From assembly GCA_028339155.1 (NCBI GenBank), contig JAOLBK010000003.1:1-64000 (forward strand): a DNA stretch of 64,000 bases. Direction: 5' to 3'. The notes below the pieces were generated by a model. It did not search any database, had not been told where the DNA came from, and saw nothing but the letters and a program-made list of their open reading frames with translations. Source of the stretch: Litorivicinus sp. GTDB lineage: Bacteria; Pseudomonadota; Gammaproteobacteria; Pseudomonadales; Litorivicinaceae. Shown one piece after another: positions 19,507 to 28,921 of the stretch (position 1 is the first letter of the stretch; each line of letters starts with the position of its first letter). The translations under genes and the position numbers were made by a program.

Positions 19507-22128
19507 TTAAGAATATTTCATCCATTGCGCCCAGAGCCGATTTACCGTTCGACGCTCGTCACGCACCAATTCCGCCGCAATTAAACCCGCTCTGCCTGCC
19601 AAAATCGCTTCGTGATTAAGCGATCGATAGCGAACATATGCCGCTTTTAGCGCGTCCGCATCCGCATCCGAGAGACATCCGACCAACGAAAGAGCCTCGA
19701 GTTGTCGAATATTATCCGAATAAAGGGCAAGCCCCGGGTACGTTCTCGCATTTGCTAGAATATGATATTGCACCATAAATTCAATATCGACGATACCTCC
19801 CTCGCCCTGCTTTAAATCAAAACCATCGATATTGGGGGCAATTAGCATCTGGGACCGCATTTTTTTCCGCATGTTAATGACATCAATTAACAGGGCGCTA
19901 GAATCTCTTGTACGCACTAAAATAGATTTACGAAGGGCTTCTAATTCATCATTTAATAATCGCTCGCCAGCAACTGGCCTGGCCCTGACAAAGGCCTGCA
20001 ACTCCCAAGTCCATGCGGACTCATCGAGATACTTTTCGAAAGCATCTATGGCTACGACCATCAGTCCCGAGTGGCCTGAAGGTCGCAATCGAGTATCAAT
20101 TTCATACAACCGACCAAAACGAGTTGGCTCCTCCAACAAAGCTACCATCCGACGAACCACCCGCGTAACGAACACGCCCCCCTCAATAGGTTGTACGCCA
20201 TCTGTCAGCTTTGCAGAATCCACTCCGTGAACAAAAACTAAGTCAAGATCCGAGCCATAGCTCATCTCTATTCCACCAAGTTTTCCGTATCCCAATACTG
20301 AGATGCCACTATCGTTACCACAAATTAGCTTAGGCGAACCATACCGAGAGATGCACTCTTGATGGGCATAAGCCAAGACTTCATTTACAACAGCCTCGGC
20401 AACCCAGGTCAACTGGTCCGAGACTTTCATCAGCGGAATTTCACCTCGAACTTCAAAAACCGCGACACGAAACGCTAGCCCACGCGCAAATTGCACCAGT
20501 GTCTCGGTAAAACGCTCAGTATCATCCGGGCCTACTCGCTGCATCCGCACATTTAACTCTTGCCTTATTGCTTCTCGACTCATCACAGCATCAACTGGAT
20601 TCAGCATCAACAATTCGTCCAATAAAGCCGGCATCTCAATTAATCGTTCAGCAATCCACGATGAACGATTTAAAATCTCAAGCATCCGCCGAAGCGTTTC
20701 AGGGTTCTCAGAAAGCAAGGCGAAATAAGCACTTCTGCGCATGCAAGTCGAGATAAAATCAAGCATCCTGTCAGTCACATCCAGGGAATAAAGCGACAGC
20801 GCAGGACCAAGTTTTTCAATTAAATTCAATAAACGCTTCTTTGCTACTGGTTCCAGTCGATCACAGGCCTCTCGATTTTGAAACAAATCCAAACGGTTTA
20901 GTACATCATCCAAAACTGGACGCTCGGCGAGCTTTTCTGGCTTTTCCGTCTTTAAAAAAGAGGTAAAAGAGGCATTAACTCGATCAGTTACGTTCCTACG
21001 CTCTAATTCAAAATCATGCGCTGAAGCAAACCCAAGAACTGCTGATAGCGGCCCCAAGTCATGGGGCAAAGCATGTGTCTGTTGATCATTCTCCGCCTGT
21101 ATCAAGTGCTCTAGGTTACGTAGCCACAAATAGTCCTCACGCAACTGAATTCCCTCGATGAACGGGAGAATATTTTGGTCCACCAACCCATCAAGCGTAT
21201 TCAAAAAGCTGGTGCCCTGAAGGCTTGGGACTTGGCCGCCCCGCAAAAGCTGCATTGATTGCACAATAAATTCTGCCTCACGAATTCCTCCTCGCCCCAC
21301 TTTTACATCCGTCTCTTTCCCAGATCTCCGGACCTCTATTTCAATTTTTACTTTCAATTCTCGTATTGATTCGAACACACCAAAATCTAAATATTTGCGA
21401 AACATGAACGGCTTCAATTCTTTTAACAATTCACTACCAAGCTCAAGGTTTCCTGCCACAGGCCTTGCTTTTAAAAGAGCAAATCGTTCCCACTCACGTC
21501 CATGGGATTCGTAATACTCGCTACAAGCAAAAGCTGGGATTGCGAGTCGACCAGCAGAGCCCCACGGCCGAAGCCTCTGATCAACCCGGGCGACAAGTCC
21601 ATCCAGCGTTTTAGTATCCAATGATCTAGCCATTCGTTGCGTCAAGTGAGTAAAGAAATCACTATGATCTCTGACTCTAGGTCCTGCAGTTTTACCATCC
21701 GACCCAAAGACACAAAAAATGTCTATATCAGATGATAAATTTAATTCGCGCCCCCCTAATTTACCCAACCCAATTACTGTAAATCTCGGATCAGCAGGAA
21801 CGCCGAAAGTGTCACCAAAGATTCTTTGATGGTGACTAAGACTTGCCTGCAAGGCCAGTTCACCTAAAGAAGTGGTTATCTGAACAGTATCCTCAAATGA
21901 ATCAATTCCGGCTAATAAACGATAAATTAAGCCAGCTTGCTGTCGATTACGCTCAAGCCTAGCCTGTCGCTCAAAATTGGCTGTGTCGAGATCGGTGAGC
22001 GAGCCCCAAATTACTTGCATCGCTTTTATCGTAGGAGCCCTTGCCCCATCGGATTCTAAGAACGAACGATCAGGATCAAATTTTTCTGACCATCGCTTTA
22101 AAAAGGGTGAGTAATCGAAGGGCGTCAT
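19507..22128 (-). CDS. glnE: Glutamine synthetase adenylyltransferase / adenylyl-removing enzyme
   Basis: Controls glutamine synthetase by adding or removing AMP in response to PII. 873 aa from ATG 22128, which forms an ATGA overlap with the CYTH gene stop; a longer frame would run into that gene. Two nucleotidyltransferase domains are visible: the N-terminal removase motif GGRELNLSSDIDIFCVFG and the C-terminal transferase motif GGIEMSYGSDLDLVFVHG, each with its paired aspartates. Slightly shorter than the E. coli protein (946 aa). Confidence 0.96.
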   Translation of the reverse strand: MTPFDYSPFLKRWSEKFDPDRSFLESDGARAPTIKAMQVIWGSLTDLDTANFERQARLERNRQQAGLIYRLLAGIDSFEDTVQITTSLGELALQASLSHHQRIFGDTFGVPADPRFTVIGLGKLGGRELNLSSDIDIFCVFGSDGKTAGPRVRDHSDFFTHLTQRMARSLDTKTLDGLVARVDQRLRPWGSAGRLAIPAFACSEYYESHGREWERFALLKARPVAGNLELGSELLKELKPFMFRKYLDFGVFESIRELKVKIEIEVRRSGKETDVKVGRGGIREAEFIVQSMQLLRGGQVPSLQGTSFLNTLDGLVDQNILPFIEGIQLREDYLWLRNLEHLIQAENDQQTHALPHDLGPLSAVLGFASAHDFELERRNVTDRVNASFTSFLKTEKPEKLAERPVLDDVLNRLDLFQNREACDRLEPVAKKRLLNLIEKLGPALSLYSLDVTDRMLDFISTCMRRSAYFALLSENPETLRRMLEILNRSSWIAERLIEMPALLDELLMLNPVDAVMSREAIRQELNVRMQRVGPDDTERFTETLVQFARGLAFRVAVFEVRGEIPLMKVSDQLTWVAEAVVNEVLAYAHQECISRYGSPKLICGNDSGISVLGYGKLGGIEMSYGSDLDLVFVHGVDSAKLTDGVQPIEGGVFVTRVVRRMVALLEEPTRFGRLYEIDTRLRPSGHSGLMVVAIDAFEKYLDESAWTWELQAFVRARPVAGERLLNDELEALRKSILVRTRDSSALLIDVINMRKKMRSQMLIAPNIDGFDLKQGEGGIVDIEFMVQYHILANARTYPGLALYSDNIRQLEALSLVGCLSDADADALKAAYVRYRSLNHEAILAGRAGLIAAELVRDERRTVNRLWAQWMKYS

Positions 22129-22985
22129 GGACAGATCTCCAATGAATACATCACCATCCACCGAGCCAGGCCAAAAGGGAGTTCACCACGAGCCAGAGGT
22201 TCCCCGAATGACGCCAATGCAATGGGGTCGCCGCATTCCACGAGCGCCTCAAACGCAACCAATGGATTTGGTCCTGACAATGAATCCAAAGCCCGACTTA
22301 GTCGATGCAACCAGCCAAGCCGGTCCGTTGGATGAATGTCAAGTATCGGCGCCTGATCACGAAGGATAAGCTCACCACGCTCCACCTTACTGATCACTGC
22401 CATAAAGCTCGGTAATTTATCTGATAATCTGAGACCTAAATCAACAAGCAAATCAACTTCGCCCTCCATTAATTCCAGTTCGAGCTCAAACACAGGCGAG
22501 GAGCGATTGCCGCTCTTAACCAACCCCATATCAAGTGAAACTATCGTAGTTGTGTCCTCTAATGTGACACACCAATCAGTACGCTCGAACTTGTTCATAA
22601 AAGATGGGCCTAAACGTCTTTTTTCGATAGTCTCGAGCGCTAGTTCTGGAAGCGGCAAAGCCAACAATTGCTCATAGTCCAGCACGCTGGATGGCAGGGC
22701 TATATTCCATTCTTGTCGAATGCTCACGGCACCCTGATCTGGTTTTTTAATTTTGACCGTCATTTCATATGATCCCTTTTTAAAGCGGGTCCGAAGAGCA
22801 ACGCCAAGAGCGTATAAAAGACTGTCTGGAGTATCGAAATACTGATTTTCTAGCAAGCTAGTGCCCGCCTTTTGTACTGTTGGTTCAAGGCTAGAAAGGT
22901 GCAGATCAACCTGGCGAGGGGTTATCTCTCGCAGTCCCAATTTCAGCTCCATTTCAATCGGATCTGGAGTTAGAGGGAAATTCAT
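22125..22985 (-). CDS. ygiF: CYTH-domain protein, likely inorganic triphosphatase (YgiF-like)
   Basis: 286 aa from ATG 22985 (TAGGAA upstream). The CYTH fold signature EMELKLGL opens the domain; alternating basic and acidic strands follow (RTRFKKGSYEMTVK, SIRQEWNI, FELELELMEG), consistent with a triphosphate tunnel. The last third could correspond to a shortened CHAD-like helical part, but I cannot show that. It overlaps glnE (ATGA), as ygiF neighbours glnE in E. coli. The start lies only 26 nt from the divergent argA start. Confidence 0.8.
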   Translation of the reverse strand: MNFPLTPDPIEMELKLGLREITPRQVDLHLSSLEPTVQKAGTSLLENQYFDTPDSLLYALGVALRTRFKKGSYEMTVKIKKPDQGAVSIRQEWNIALPSSVLDYEQLLALPLPELALETIEKRRLGPSFMNKFERTDWCVTLEDTTTIVSLDMGLVKSGNRSSPVFELELELMEGEVDLLVDLGLRLSDKLPSFMAVISKVERGELILRDQAPILDIHPTDRLGWLHRLSRALDSLSGPNPLVAFEALVECGDPIALASFGEPLARGELPFGLARWMVMYSLEICP

Positions 22986-23011
22986 CGCACAATTCCTAAT
23001 TTCAAGAGGAT

Positions 23012-24313
23012 TTGCATATTCAAACACAGCCATTGGTGTCTTGGCTAAGAGAAGCTGGGCCGTATATTGAACAGTTTAGAGGCAAGATCTTCGTAGTTCT
23101 CATGTCGGGAGGCGATCGTTCCGAAGTGACTATGAGCCATTTGGCTGAAGATTTAGTTCTTCTGAATGCTCTTGGTGTTCGCCTAGTGTTAGTGCAAGGG
23201 ACACGCAGAGCAATCGATGCGCATATCGAAGCAAAAGGTCAGCCAAGTTCTCACCATGGTCATCGCCGAATCACAACCAGCGCTCTGCTAGAGACCATCA
23301 ATTATCTGGTAGCAGAGAGCGCGATAACCTTTCGTGGATTGTACATGCGTGCTCAGCATCGGAATAAAGCCTGGGTACCGCTAGTTACAGCGAACTTCAT
23401 CTCCGCCAAACCACTCGGTATTCATGAGGGTGTGGACCACAAGTTAACCGGAGCAGTTCGGAAAGTACATGCGACGGCTATCGCGGAGCAACTGGATGCT
23501 GGGGCATTAGTCTACCTAGATCATTTAGCACACTCTCCAGCCGGTCAGTTGTATAACTTAGCAAGTGAAGAAGTTGCTGCACAGACAGCCATCGCGCTTA
23601 ATGCCGACAAGCTCATTCTTCTCGGTGAAACAGCCATATGTTGTGATCCCGCTAATCAAATAATCTCAGAAATTACCTTGTCTTCGATTGCCAAGTTACG
23701 CTCCCTACAAACAGCGGAGATGCAACGCCGGCTGGATGCCGCTGAAAAAGCGATACGCAGTGGCGTTTCACGCTGTCACCTGCTGGATGCGGCGGCGGAC
23801 GGGGCACTTCTTACCGAACTTATGACAACCGAAGGAACTGGCACAATGATTTTAGCGGAGCCGTCCGTAGATATTCGCCTTGCACGACCCGACGATCTAG
23901 CAGGATTATTGCACCTTTTAAGTCCCCTCGAAGAAACTCAAGCATTAGTGCATCGTTCACGCGAAAAATTAGAAGCTGAAATCAGTCATTTTAGAGTCGT
24001 TGAGCAAGATGGCCGAATCCTTGGGTCAGCTGCTTTATATCCACTAGATAGTAATAATGCTGAATTGGCTGCACTTGTTGTTGATCCAGATAAAAGTCGA
24101 CAAAAAGTTGGCTCCCTTTTATTAAGGCGCATGGAATCTGACGCAAAATCCCAAGGGATTTGTTCGCTCTTTGTGCTCACAACCATCGCGCATGACTGGT
24201 TTATAGAACGTGGCTTTAGAGAAGTAACCATAGACGCGCTGCCGGAAAACCGCCAGGCTCTATATAACCATCAACGCAATTCAAAAATTTTACAAAAAGA
24301 TCTACAGGACTAG
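23012..24313 (+). CDS. argA: N-acetylglutamate synthase
   Basis: First step of arginine synthesis, usually feedback-inhibited by arginine. 433 aa: an N-terminal amino-acid-kinase-like domain (VSWLREAGPYIEQFRGK, then ALGVRLVLVQGTRRAID) and a C-terminal GNAT acetyltransferase domain (LAALVVDPDKSRQKVGSLLL, ERGFREVTIDALPENRQALYN). The frame begins with TTG at 23012, just behind AAGAGGA; the spacing is short, so the exact start is uncertain, but the alignable region begins immediately after it. ilvD follows after 3 nt. Confidence 0.95.
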   Translation: MHIQTQPLVSWLREAGPYIEQFRGKIFVVLMSGGDRSEVTMSHLAEDLVLLNALGVRLVLVQGTRRAIDAHIEAKGQPSSHHGHRRITTSALLETINYLVAESAITFRGLYMRAQHRNKAWVPLVTANFISAKPLGIHEGVDHKLTGAVRKVHATAIAEQLDAGALVYLDHLAHSPAGQLYNLASEEVAAQTAIALNADKLILLGETAICCDPANQIISEITLSSIAKLRSLQTAEMQRRLDAAEKAIRSGVSRCHLLDAAADGALLTELMTTEGTGTMILAEPSVDIRLARPDDLAGLLHLLSPLEETQALVHRSREKLEAEISHFRVVEQDGRILGSAALYPLDSNNAELAALVVDPDKSRQKVGSLLLRRMESDAKSQGICSLFVLTTIAHDWFIERGFREVTIDALPENRQALYNHQRNSKILQKDLQD

Positions 24314-24316
24314 ATT

Positions 24317-25990
24317 ATGACCGACTCTCAACGCCCCCACTCTTCCATAATTGTCGATGGCCTTACGCAAGCCCCAGCACGAGCAATGCTCCGTGCCGTT
24401 GGCTTCGAAGACGAAGATTTCAAAAAACCACAAATTGGAATCGCAAGCACTTGGAGCATGGTCACCCCTTGCAATATGCACATTAATGAACTTGCGCTTG
24501 ACGCTGAAGTCGGTGCAAATGGGGCCGGTGCCAAAGGTGTAGTATTCAACACTATCACGGTCAGCGACGGCATCAGCATGGGAACTCCTGGCATGCGCTA
24601 TTCACTGGTTAGCCGCGAAGTAATATGCGATTCCATCGAAACAGTGGTGGCTGGCCAAGGTTTTGATGGTCTAGTCACCATTGGTGGCTGCGACAAAAAT
24701 ATGCCCGCATGCGCTATGGCAATGCTGCGCCTCGACCGGCCATCTATCTTTGTCTACGGGGGAACCATCAAACCCGGTGCGGAGCGCCGTGACATTATCT
24801 CTGTTTTTGAAGCGGTGGGACAACGCGCTGCTGGATCCATTGATGAAGATCAACTGATTGCAGTGGAAAAAACGGCTATCCCTGGGCCAGGCTCTTGTGG
24901 CGGCATGTATACTGCTAACACCATGGCTAGTGCGATCGAAGCGCTTGGGCTCTCACTGCCAAATTCATCGGCTCAAGAAGCTACATCCATAAACAAGAAA
25001 GAAGACAGCCGGCTTGCGGGCGCGGCAGTTATGAAGCTGATAGAACTTGACCTCAAGCCCTCAGATATCGTGTCAAAAAAATCCTTTGAGAATGCAATCA
25101 CAGTAGTTATTGCACTTGGCGGATCAACCAATGCCGTTCTGCACCTACTCGCAATGGCACAATGCGCTAGCATCGACCTGACTCTGGACGATTTCACCGA
25201 AATCGGACAACGCGTTCCGGTCCTTGCAGACGTCAAACCATCTGGTCAATATTTGATGAGCGAGCTCATCGAGATCGGGGGCATCCAGCCTTTGATGAAG
25301 ATGTTGCTCGACCAAGGGTTATTGCACGGTGATGTAATGACCGTAACCGGACAAACCTTGGCCGAAAACTTGGCCAAAGTTGAGCCATATCCGAGTTCGC
25401 AGAACATCATTCATGCGTTCGAAAATCCAGTGAAAAAAGATAGTCATCTTAGAATTCTGTATGGCAATTTGGCTCCGGAAGGTGCAGTTGCAAAGATTTC
25501 TGGGAAAGAGGGGCTGACCTTCACCGGCGAAGCGGTCTGCTTCAACTCCGAAGAAGCTGCTCTGCATGCCATTCTTGATGGCAAAATTAAAAAGGGTTCT
25601 GTAATCGTCATTCGATATGAAGGGCCGAAAGGTGGCCCGGGTATGCGTGAAATGCTCTCACCCACCAGTGCCATCATGGGCGCAGGCCTTGGGAAGGATG
25701 TAGCATTGATCACCGACGGTCGATTTTCCGGAGGGTCGCATGGATTTGTGATTGGCCACGTCACCCCAGAAGCCGCGGTTGGCGGGCCGATTGGTCTGCT
25801 TCAAGATGGTGACGTCATAACCATCGACGCAGAGATTAATGCTTTAACAGCCCGCGTCGATGACACAGTCCTGGCGCAACGCAAGCTACATTGGAAAATG
25901 GAAAAAGAGACGCCAAAACGCGGGGTCTTAGCAAAATATGCACGCCTCGTCTCAAGCGCCAGTTTGGGCGCGGTAACAGACAACGACTAA
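24317..25990 (+). CDS. ilvD: Dihydroxy-acid dehydratase, short type
   Basis: Iron-sulfur dehydratase of branched-chain amino-acid synthesis. 557 aa, of the shorter class rather than the about 612-616 aa form I know from E. coli and Pseudomonas. The three cluster cysteines appear in [23 protein letters not shown] and [14 protein letters not shown]. That pattern is typical of the class described as carrying a [2Fe-2S] cluster; the cluster type here is inferred. Convergent with folA, sharing the four bases CTAA as both stops. Confidence 0.95.
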   Translation: MTDSQRPHSSIIVDGLTQAPARAMLRAVGFEDEDFKKPQIGIASTWSMVTPCNMHINELALDAEVGANGAGAKGVVFNTITVSDGISMGTPGMRYSLVSREVICDSIETVVAGQGFDGLVTIGGCDKNMPACAMAMLRLDRPSIFVYGGTIKPGAERRDIISVFEAVGQRAAGSIDEDQLIAVEKTAIPGPGSCGGMYTANTMASAIEALGLSLPNSSAQEATSINKKEDSRLAGAAVMKLIELDLKPSDIVSKKSFENAITVVIALGGSTNAVLHLLAMAQCASIDLTLDDFTEIGQRVPVLADVKPSGQYLMSELIEIGGIQPLMKMLLDQGLLHGDVMTVTGQTLAENLAKVEPYPSSQNIIHAFENPVKKDSHLRILYGNLAPEGAVAKISGKEGLTFTGEAVCFNSEEAALHAILDGKIKKGSVIVIRYEGPKGGPGMREMLSPTSAIMGAGLGKDVALITDGRFSGGSHGFVIGHVTPEAAVGGPIGLLQDGDVITIDAEINALTARVDDTVLAQRKLHWKMEKETPKRGVLAKYARLVSSASLGAVTDND

Positions 25991-26493
25991 TCCTGCAGTC
26001 GGTCCCAGACTTCATAGCTGTGGGCCGGAAAACTGCCACTTTCCTGATGGGCCTCTACAGAGATCCGTTCGAAATCTAATGTATTAGGAGCAGCAAAAAA
26101 GGCATCTCCCGATGGGGTGGTCTCCACTTGCGTTAAATAAATGCGATCAACGAAGGGCAAACTATCGCGGTAAAGAGTGGCCCCACCGATTATGATAATC
26201 TCGCCTGCTGCATCTAATTCAGCTTGGGCCTTCGCCAGTTGGAATGCGCCATCCAAACCGAGCACAACCCGCACACCAGGCGCCTGCCAATCTGGATTTC
26301 TCGTAACGACAACATTGGTACGTCCAGGCAGCGGGTGACCGATCGATTCAAACGTTTTACGCCCCATGATCACCGGTTTGCCCAGAGTGATGCGTTTAAA
26401 ATACTTGAGATCGCAAGGCAAATGCCAAGGTAGTCGATTATTCGCACCGATAATACCGTTAGTCGCCCTGGCTACTATTAATGACACACGCAT
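25987..26493 (-). CDS. folA: Dihydrofolate reductase
   Basis: Reduces dihydrofolate to tetrahydrofolate with NADPH. 168 aa, normal length. N-terminal [35 protein letters not shown] with the catalytic region, then [15 protein letters not shown] and [13 protein letters not shown]. Follows thyA with a TGATG junction, a sensible pair because thymidylate synthase makes the dihydrofolate this enzyme recycles. Confidence 0.97.
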   Translation of the reverse strand: MRVSLIVARATNGIIGANNRLPWHLPCDLKYFKRITLGKPVIMGRKTFESIGHPLPGRTNVVVTRNPDWQAPGVRVVLGLDGAFQLAKAQAELDAAGEIIIIGGATLYRDSLPFVDRIYLTQVETTPSGDAFFAAPNTLDFERISVEAHQESGSFPAHSYEVWDRLQD

Positions 26494-27326
26494 CAGATAG
26501 CCACCGGCGCCTTAATATGAGGGAGAGGATCATAGCCATCGATGAAAATATCAGCGTCCGTGTATCCCGTGATTGTCGACGGGGTTCGAGATAATCTCAA
26601 CATCGGTAATGGCCTTGGTATGCGAGTCAGTTGCTCTTTGGCCTGGGCAACATGATTCTGGTAAAGGTGTACATCACCCCCGGTCCAAATAAAATCACCA
26701 ACCTTTAATCCACACTGATCTGCCACTAGATGCGTCAAGAGTGCGTAACTTGCGATATTAAAAGGGACCCCCAAAAATATATCTGCCGAACGCTGATAAA
26801 GCTGACATGACAAGCAATCATCCACCACATAAAACTGGAACAAAGTGTGACATGGCGCCAATGCCATGAGGCCATTTCGCACATTGTCTTGTGGCGATTG
26901 AGTTTCATCAGGCAATAGTGTCGGGTTCCATGCCGACACTATTAGTCGCCGTGAATCAGGCCGCGCTTTAATTGCTGCGATCACCTCTGTCAACTGATCG
27001 ATAGCGCGCCCATCTGGGGCAGGCCAAGCCCGCCATTGAAGGCCATAAATCGGCCCTAAGTCACCTTCTTCTGTCGCCCACTCATTCCAAATAGAGACAC
27101 CATGCTCGCGAAGATATTCCGTATTAGTGCCGCCTTGAACAAACCAAAGCAACTCATGAATCACAGACCTCAGGTGGATCTTTTTAGTCGTTACCAGCGG
27201 GAAACCATCCTTTAAATTAAATCGCATTTGATGCCCAAACCGACTCAAAGTCCCTGTGCCAGTTCGGTCACCTTTGACCGCCCCCTCCGTCAGGACTAAA
27301 TTTAGTAAATCAAGATAGACTTTCAC
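26493..27326 (-). CDS. thyA: Thymidylate synthase
   Basis: Methylates dUMP to dTMP using methylene-tetrahydrofolate. 277 aa. Motifs [44 protein letters not shown] with the catalytic cysteine, [25 protein letters not shown] and the folate-site DVHLYQNH. It starts with GTG at 27326 behind AAGGAG and overlaps the end of lgt by 17 nt, reproducing the lgt-thyA order of enterobacteria and pseudomonads. Confidence 0.98.
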   Translation of the reverse strand: MKVYLDLLNLVLTEGAVKGDRTGTGTLSRFGHQMRFNLKDGFPLVTTKKIHLRSVIHELLWFVQGGTNTEYLREHGVSIWNEWATEEGDLGPIYGLQWRAWPAPDGRAIDQLTEVIAAIKARPDSRRLIVSAWNPTLLPDETQSPQDNVRNGLMALAPCHTLFQFYVVDDCLSCQLYQRSADIFLGVPFNIASYALLTHLVADQCGLKVGDFIWTGGDVHLYQNHVAQAKEQLTRIPRPLPMLRLSRTPSTITGYTDADIFIDGYDPLPHIKAPVAI

Positions 27327-28101
27327 CCAGAAACTCCTTTCGTCTTAGTAATAACCAAAGCCCAACCAGCATCATCGGTACAGTCAACAGTTGACCCATT
27401 GTCATCCAATCGAGCCAAACAAACCCCAGATGGCCATCCGGTTCACGCACAAATTCGACCATAAATCTTGAAACGCCATACCCCACCAAAAAAAGCCCCG
27501 TAACGCGCCCAGGCTGTCTTGACTTCGCTGAAAACCACCACACCAATATAAATAAAATCAAGCCTTCAAGCAGTAGTTCATAAAGCTGACTTGGATGTCT
27601 CAATTCAGGTCCCGCACTTGGAAAGGCCATACCCCATGGGAGATCTGTTGGCCGGCCCCAGAGCTCGGCCCCAATGAAATTTCCTAAACGCCCTAGCCCA
27701 AGGCCAATTGGGATCATCGGAGCCAGCGCGTCACCAAGGACCAATGGTTTCACGCCCACTTTGTTAGCATAGAACCAGGTTAACCCGATCACACCGAGTA
27801 GCCCTCCGTGGAAAGCCATCCCACCTTCCCAGACATAGAAAATCGATAATGGATCATGCATTAAACGCTCAGTCTGATAAAAAACCATGTATCCAGTGCG
27901 CCCACCTACAATGACGCCAATTGCAATCCAACTCAGAAAATTCGACATCTGGTCCTTTGTTATAGGAAAACGGCCCGCTGCGATCCGATGAAGCGCGAGC
28001 CAATAGCCAAATAAGAATCCAAACAAATACATGAGCCCATACCAATGGATTTTAATAAACCCAAAATCGAGAGCGACAGGGTCAATAACAGGATAATTCA
28101 T
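27310..28101 (-). CDS. lgt: Prolipoprotein diacylglyceryl transferase
   Basis: First enzyme of lipoprotein maturation, in the inner membrane. 263 aa from ATG 28101, which shares ATGA with the TauE gene stop; the open frame extends 58 codons upstream inside that gene but is not plausible. Multiple membrane spans; the Lgt signature [20 protein letters not shown] and HPSQLYE are present, as is [15 protein letters not shown] near the N-terminus. Confidence 0.97.
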   Translation of the reverse strand: MNYPVIDPVALDFGFIKIHWYGLMYLFGFLFGYWLALHRIAAGRFPITKDQMSNFLSWIAIGVIVGGRTGYMVFYQTERLMHDPLSIFYVWEGGMAFHGGLLGVIGLTWFYANKVGVKPLVLGDALAPMIPIGLGLGRLGNFIGAELWGRPTDLPWGMAFPSAGPELRHPSQLYELLLEGLILFILVWWFSAKSRQPGRVTGLFLVGYGVSRFMVEFVREPDGHLGFVWLDWMTMGQLLTVPMMLVGLWLLLRRKEFLGESLS

Positions 28102-28904
28102 GACGCAACATTCCAGATCAAACGAATAGACAATACAGCAAGAAAACAAGCGAAGAGACGCTGGAGCAAACTTTGATCCACTGAATGTGCGAAATGAGCC
28201 CCTAAGCGAGCCACAATGGTTGAACTCAGAACTATCCCCAAAAATGCCGGTAAATAGATATAACCAATAGACCATTCCGGTCGGTTAGGATGGTCTATTC
28301 CCATAATCAAAAATGCCACGGCGCCTGAAGCGGCTGTTGGCACTCCCAATGCCGCCGACGTGCCTACGGCACGTCGCATTCCGGACCCGTGAGCAGCCAT
28401 AAAAGGAACAGCCAATGCGCCGCCCGCGATGCCCATCATGCTAGAAATCCAGCCTATAAGCGTTCCTATAAGACCGAAATGAAGGTTCGAAGGTATTTGC
28501 AAAGCCTCCGACTCAATAAAAGGATCAGATTTAATAAATAAACGACAGGCCATCAAGAATAAGAACACGCTCAAAATGATCGTCAACATTTCGCCTGTTA
28601 ACTGGTCCGCTGTCCAACCTCCCAGCAACCCGCCTAAAATTAGAAAGGGGGCAAGCTTTAAAACCCAAGACCAAATCACACCCTTTTTTTTGTGATGCGC
28701 CCAGGTCGAACTCGCAGCAGTAGGGACTACACAAGCCAAGCTCGTCCCTACAGCTAAGTGTGTCATCACACTTGCATCCATCGAAAATAGTTCGAAAGCG
28801 ACCATCAGAAAGGGAACAATGATGACTCCACCGCCGACGCCAAAAAGCCCCGCACAAAATCCAGCAATAATACCCAAGGGTAAATAAAGAAGAAATTCAG
28901 TCAC
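28098..28904 (-). CDS. TauE/SafE family membrane transport protein
   Basis: Polytopic protein of about 268 aa with the duplicated TauE/SafE pattern: IAGFCAGLFGVGGGVIIVP near the N-terminus and LIGWISSMMGIAGGALAVPF in the second half, each followed by a conserved TSL/TSAALG segment. I chose GTG 28904 behind GGTGGA; a TTG 15 nt earlier is possible. Proteins of this family export sulfite, sulfonates or related anions; the substrate here is unknown. It sits between ptsP and lgt, a place I also recall for a TauE-like gene in Pseudomonas. Confidence 0.85.
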   Translation of the reverse strand: MTEFLLYLPLGIIAGFCAGLFGVGGGVIIVPFLMVAFELFSMDASVMTHLAVGTSLACVVPTAASSTWAHHKKKGVIWSWVLKLAPFLILGGLLGGWTADQLTGEMLTIILSVFLFLMACRLFIKSDPFIESEALQIPSNLHFGLIGTLIGWISSMMGIAGGALAVPFMAAHGSGMRRAVGTSAALGVPTAASGAVAFLIMGIDHPNRPEWSIGYIYLPAFLGIVLSSTIVARLGAHFAHSVDQSLLQRLFACFLAVLSIRLIWNVAS

Positions 28905-28921
28905 AAAAAATCCACCCAAAG

